This document shows positions 62,666-64,000 of a stretch of DNA of 64,000 nucleotides, piece by piece (positions within the stretch are counted from its first letter, which is position 1; each line of letters begins with the position of its first letter). The notes under the pieces were generated by a model that saw only the letters and a list, made by a program, of their open reading frames with translations, did not search any database and was not told the origin of the DNA. Both the position numbers and the translations under genes were made by a program. The stretch comes from Rhodobacterales bacterium (GTDB lineage Bacteria > Pseudomonadota > Alphaproteobacteria > Rhizobiales > Stappiaceae): contig VIRH01000087.1 in the NCBI GenBank assembly GCA_008107755.1, positions 1-64,000 on the forward strand. The letters run 5' to 3'.

Positions 62666-64000
62666 TCAGGCTGCCTGCTGCTTGCCGGATCGCTGCAGGG
62701 CAAGATCGGCCGCTTTTCCGGAAAGCTCGGCCATGTGATCGAATTTGGAGGTATAGCTCGCAACCCCCGCCGTCGCCGAGCGAAGCTCCACGATCAGATC
62801 GCCAATCTCCGCCTCCGGCATAAGGGCATGGACCTCGTCCCAGCCGAGCCAGTCGAGGCGGGCTTCGAACCCCAGCAGTTGCCCACGCCTTACAGAGACG
62901 ATGGCATTGACCTTTGCCGTCGTGTCGCTTGGGCAGGAGACGACGACTTTCCGCACAGGCTCCAGAAGCACCGGCTTGCAGTTGGAAAGTCCCTCGCGGA
63001 TCGCAAGTGCGCCGGCCATCTTGAACGCCTGGTCCGAGCTGTCGACCGAGTGATAGGAGCCGTCCGTCAGGCAGATGGAAACATCGACAACGGGGAACCC
63101 GAGCGGTCCCTGAGCCAGCGCCTCAAGCACACCTTCACGAACCGAGGGAATATACTGTTTGGGAACGACACCGCCGGTGATGGTGTCCGTGAACTGGATC
63201 CCCTCGCCGCGCGGCAGCGGCGCGATTTCCAGAACGACGTCCCCGAACTGTCCATGCCCGCCCGACTGCTTCTTGTGCCGACCACGAACCCTGGTCGAGC
63301 CGCGGATCGTTTCCGCATAGGGAACATGCGGGGTCGTTGAAGCGACATCCAGACCGTATTGTCCCGCAAGCCGCTCCATGGCGACCCTCAGATGCATTTC
63401 TCCCTGGCCCTCCAGCAGCGTTTCGCCGGTCGTCTGGTTCTGGCTGACGGTGAGACCTCGATCTTCTTCGACGAGTTTCGCAAGCGCCGCCGACACTCTC
63501 ACCTCGTCCTTCCGGTGGTTCGCGGCGATTGCAAGCGGCAGCACGGAACTGCGGGCATCCGCATCGTAAAGACTGCGAAGCTCCCGCTCCTCCTGACACA
63601 GAAGGTCGCCTGTCTGGACCTCGTCCAGTCGCCCCAGCGCCACCAGATCGCCCTTTCGCGCCGTCGCGATCTTGTTCGCCTGCTGGCCGAACAGGGTGAA
63701 CAGACCCGAGACCCGCACCTCCCGACCGCCATTGGCGAACAGGCTGTCGCCGTCGGACACCTGCCCCTCCAGCACCCGCGCGATCGAGAGCTTTCCACCA
63801 TGCTGCGTATGAAGGGTCTTGATGACCTGCAACGTGTCGCGAATCTCCCGCCCAAGAAGGCGCTTGCCCAGCAGATCCACTTGCGGGACCTCGTGCCGCA
63901 GAGCTTTCAGGAGCCGTCCGACCCCGTTGCCGTGTTCGGCCGAGCCGAAAAAGACCGGGCAGATCAACCCATCATGCATCTCGTTGACCAGGTCAGAGAA
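62666..64000 (-). CDS. EF-G-like translation factor paralogue (C-terminal part; runs off window)
   Basis: About 444 residues are visible, from the last GTPase part (HDGLICPVFFGSAEHGNGVGRLLKALRHEVP) through domain II, domain III, domain IV (KKQSGGHGQFGDVVLEIAPL) and domain V (VDVSICLTDGSYHSVDSSDQAFKMAG; LLEPVRKVVVSCP). It ends with a tail rich in Ala and Gln. It resembles the EF-G-like (FusA2-type) paralogues of alphaproteobacteria rather than the main fusA. The GTPase domain is outside the window. Confidence 0.9.
   Translation of the reverse strand, partial: FSDLVNEMHDGLICPVFFGSAEHGNGVGRLLKALRHEVPQVDLLGKRLLGREIRDTLQVIKTLHTQHGGKLSIARVLEGQVSDGDSLFANGGREVRVSGLFTLFGQQANKIATARKGDLVALGRLDEVQTGDLLCQEERELRSLYDADARSSVLPLAIAANHRKDEVRVSAALAKLVEEDRGLTVSQNQTTGETLLEGQGEMHLRVAMERLAGQYGLDVASTTPHVPYAETIRGSTRVRGRHKKQSGGHGQFGDVVLEIAPLPRGEGIQFTDTITGGVVPKQYIPSVREGVLEALAQGPLGFPVVDVSICLTDGSYHSVDSSDQAFKMAGALAIREGLSNCKPVLLEPVRKVVVSCPSDTTAKVNAIVSVRRGQLLGFEARLDWLGWDEVHALMPEAEIGDLIVELRSATAGVASYTSKFDHMAELSGKAADLALQRSGKQQAA

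Overview
The window looks like a chromosomal segment of a GC-rich marine alphaproteobacterium. The evidence is the run of core genes (rpoD, dnaG, yqeY, carA, carB, greA, trxB, an lsrB/vtlR-type LysR gene), a DddL-type DMSP lyase, and several families typical of Rhizobiales and Rhodobacterales (DUF930, ELM1-like, DUF6362). A Stappiaceae member (Roseibium/Labrenzia type) is my best guess, from remembered family resemblance only.

Region 1 (1-14.6 kb) is a degraded podovirus-like prophage. On the minus strand it has small and large terminase, a gp13-like acetyltransferase, a podovirus portal (head-tail connector), a Bbp19-like protein, a scaffold-like protein and a glucosaminidase lysin. The tail end of the lysin runs into the end of an IS256-like element that continues off the left edge. 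An S24 (LexA/CI-like) repressor, an oppositely oriented early operon and one short + strand gene sit at the right. I found two near-identical 15-bp dyads placed inside the two promoters this repressor probably controls. Genes that look like cargo lie among the phage genes, mostly in the opposite orientation: an alpha-type carbonic anhydrase, an ftrA/rhodanese pair, a small membrane protein and a small secreted protein. No capsid, tail or integrase gene is visible.

Region 2 (14.6-43.9 kb) is accessory metabolism and envelope. It contains a DUF4212/SSS symporter/DUF294/exonuclease operon; a PaoABC-like molybdenum hydroxylase operon; a large two-part glycosyltransferase; an exported operon of small protein, caspase-Sel1 protein and lipoprotein; a three-gene glycosyltransferase cluster; a CAU-anticodon tRNA; an AI-2E-type transporter; a SIMPL protein; a GNAT; cytochrome b561; a DAO oxidase; dddL; and an ArsR/ArsP-like permease operon with a long operator palindrome.

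Region 3 (43.9-64 kb) is housekeeping: rpoD, dnaG, yqeY, carA, a MerR gene, a short XRE gene, carB, greA, a membrane protein, an Lrp gene, an ELM1-like gene, trxB and an lsrB-like gene. An AT-rich stretch follows, with a candidate AbcR/alpha-r15- or CcsR-like small RNA (CCTCCTCCC in a hairpin loop plus a strong terminator). The window ends with msrP (no msrQ beside it) and the C-terminal part of an EF-G paralogue.

The most notable items are the sRNA candidate with its paired upstream boxes, the phage repressor operators, the exported caspase-Sel1 operon, the lone dddL, and the prophage with a carbonic anhydrase cargo gene. All functional calls come from reading the sequence; no database search was run.
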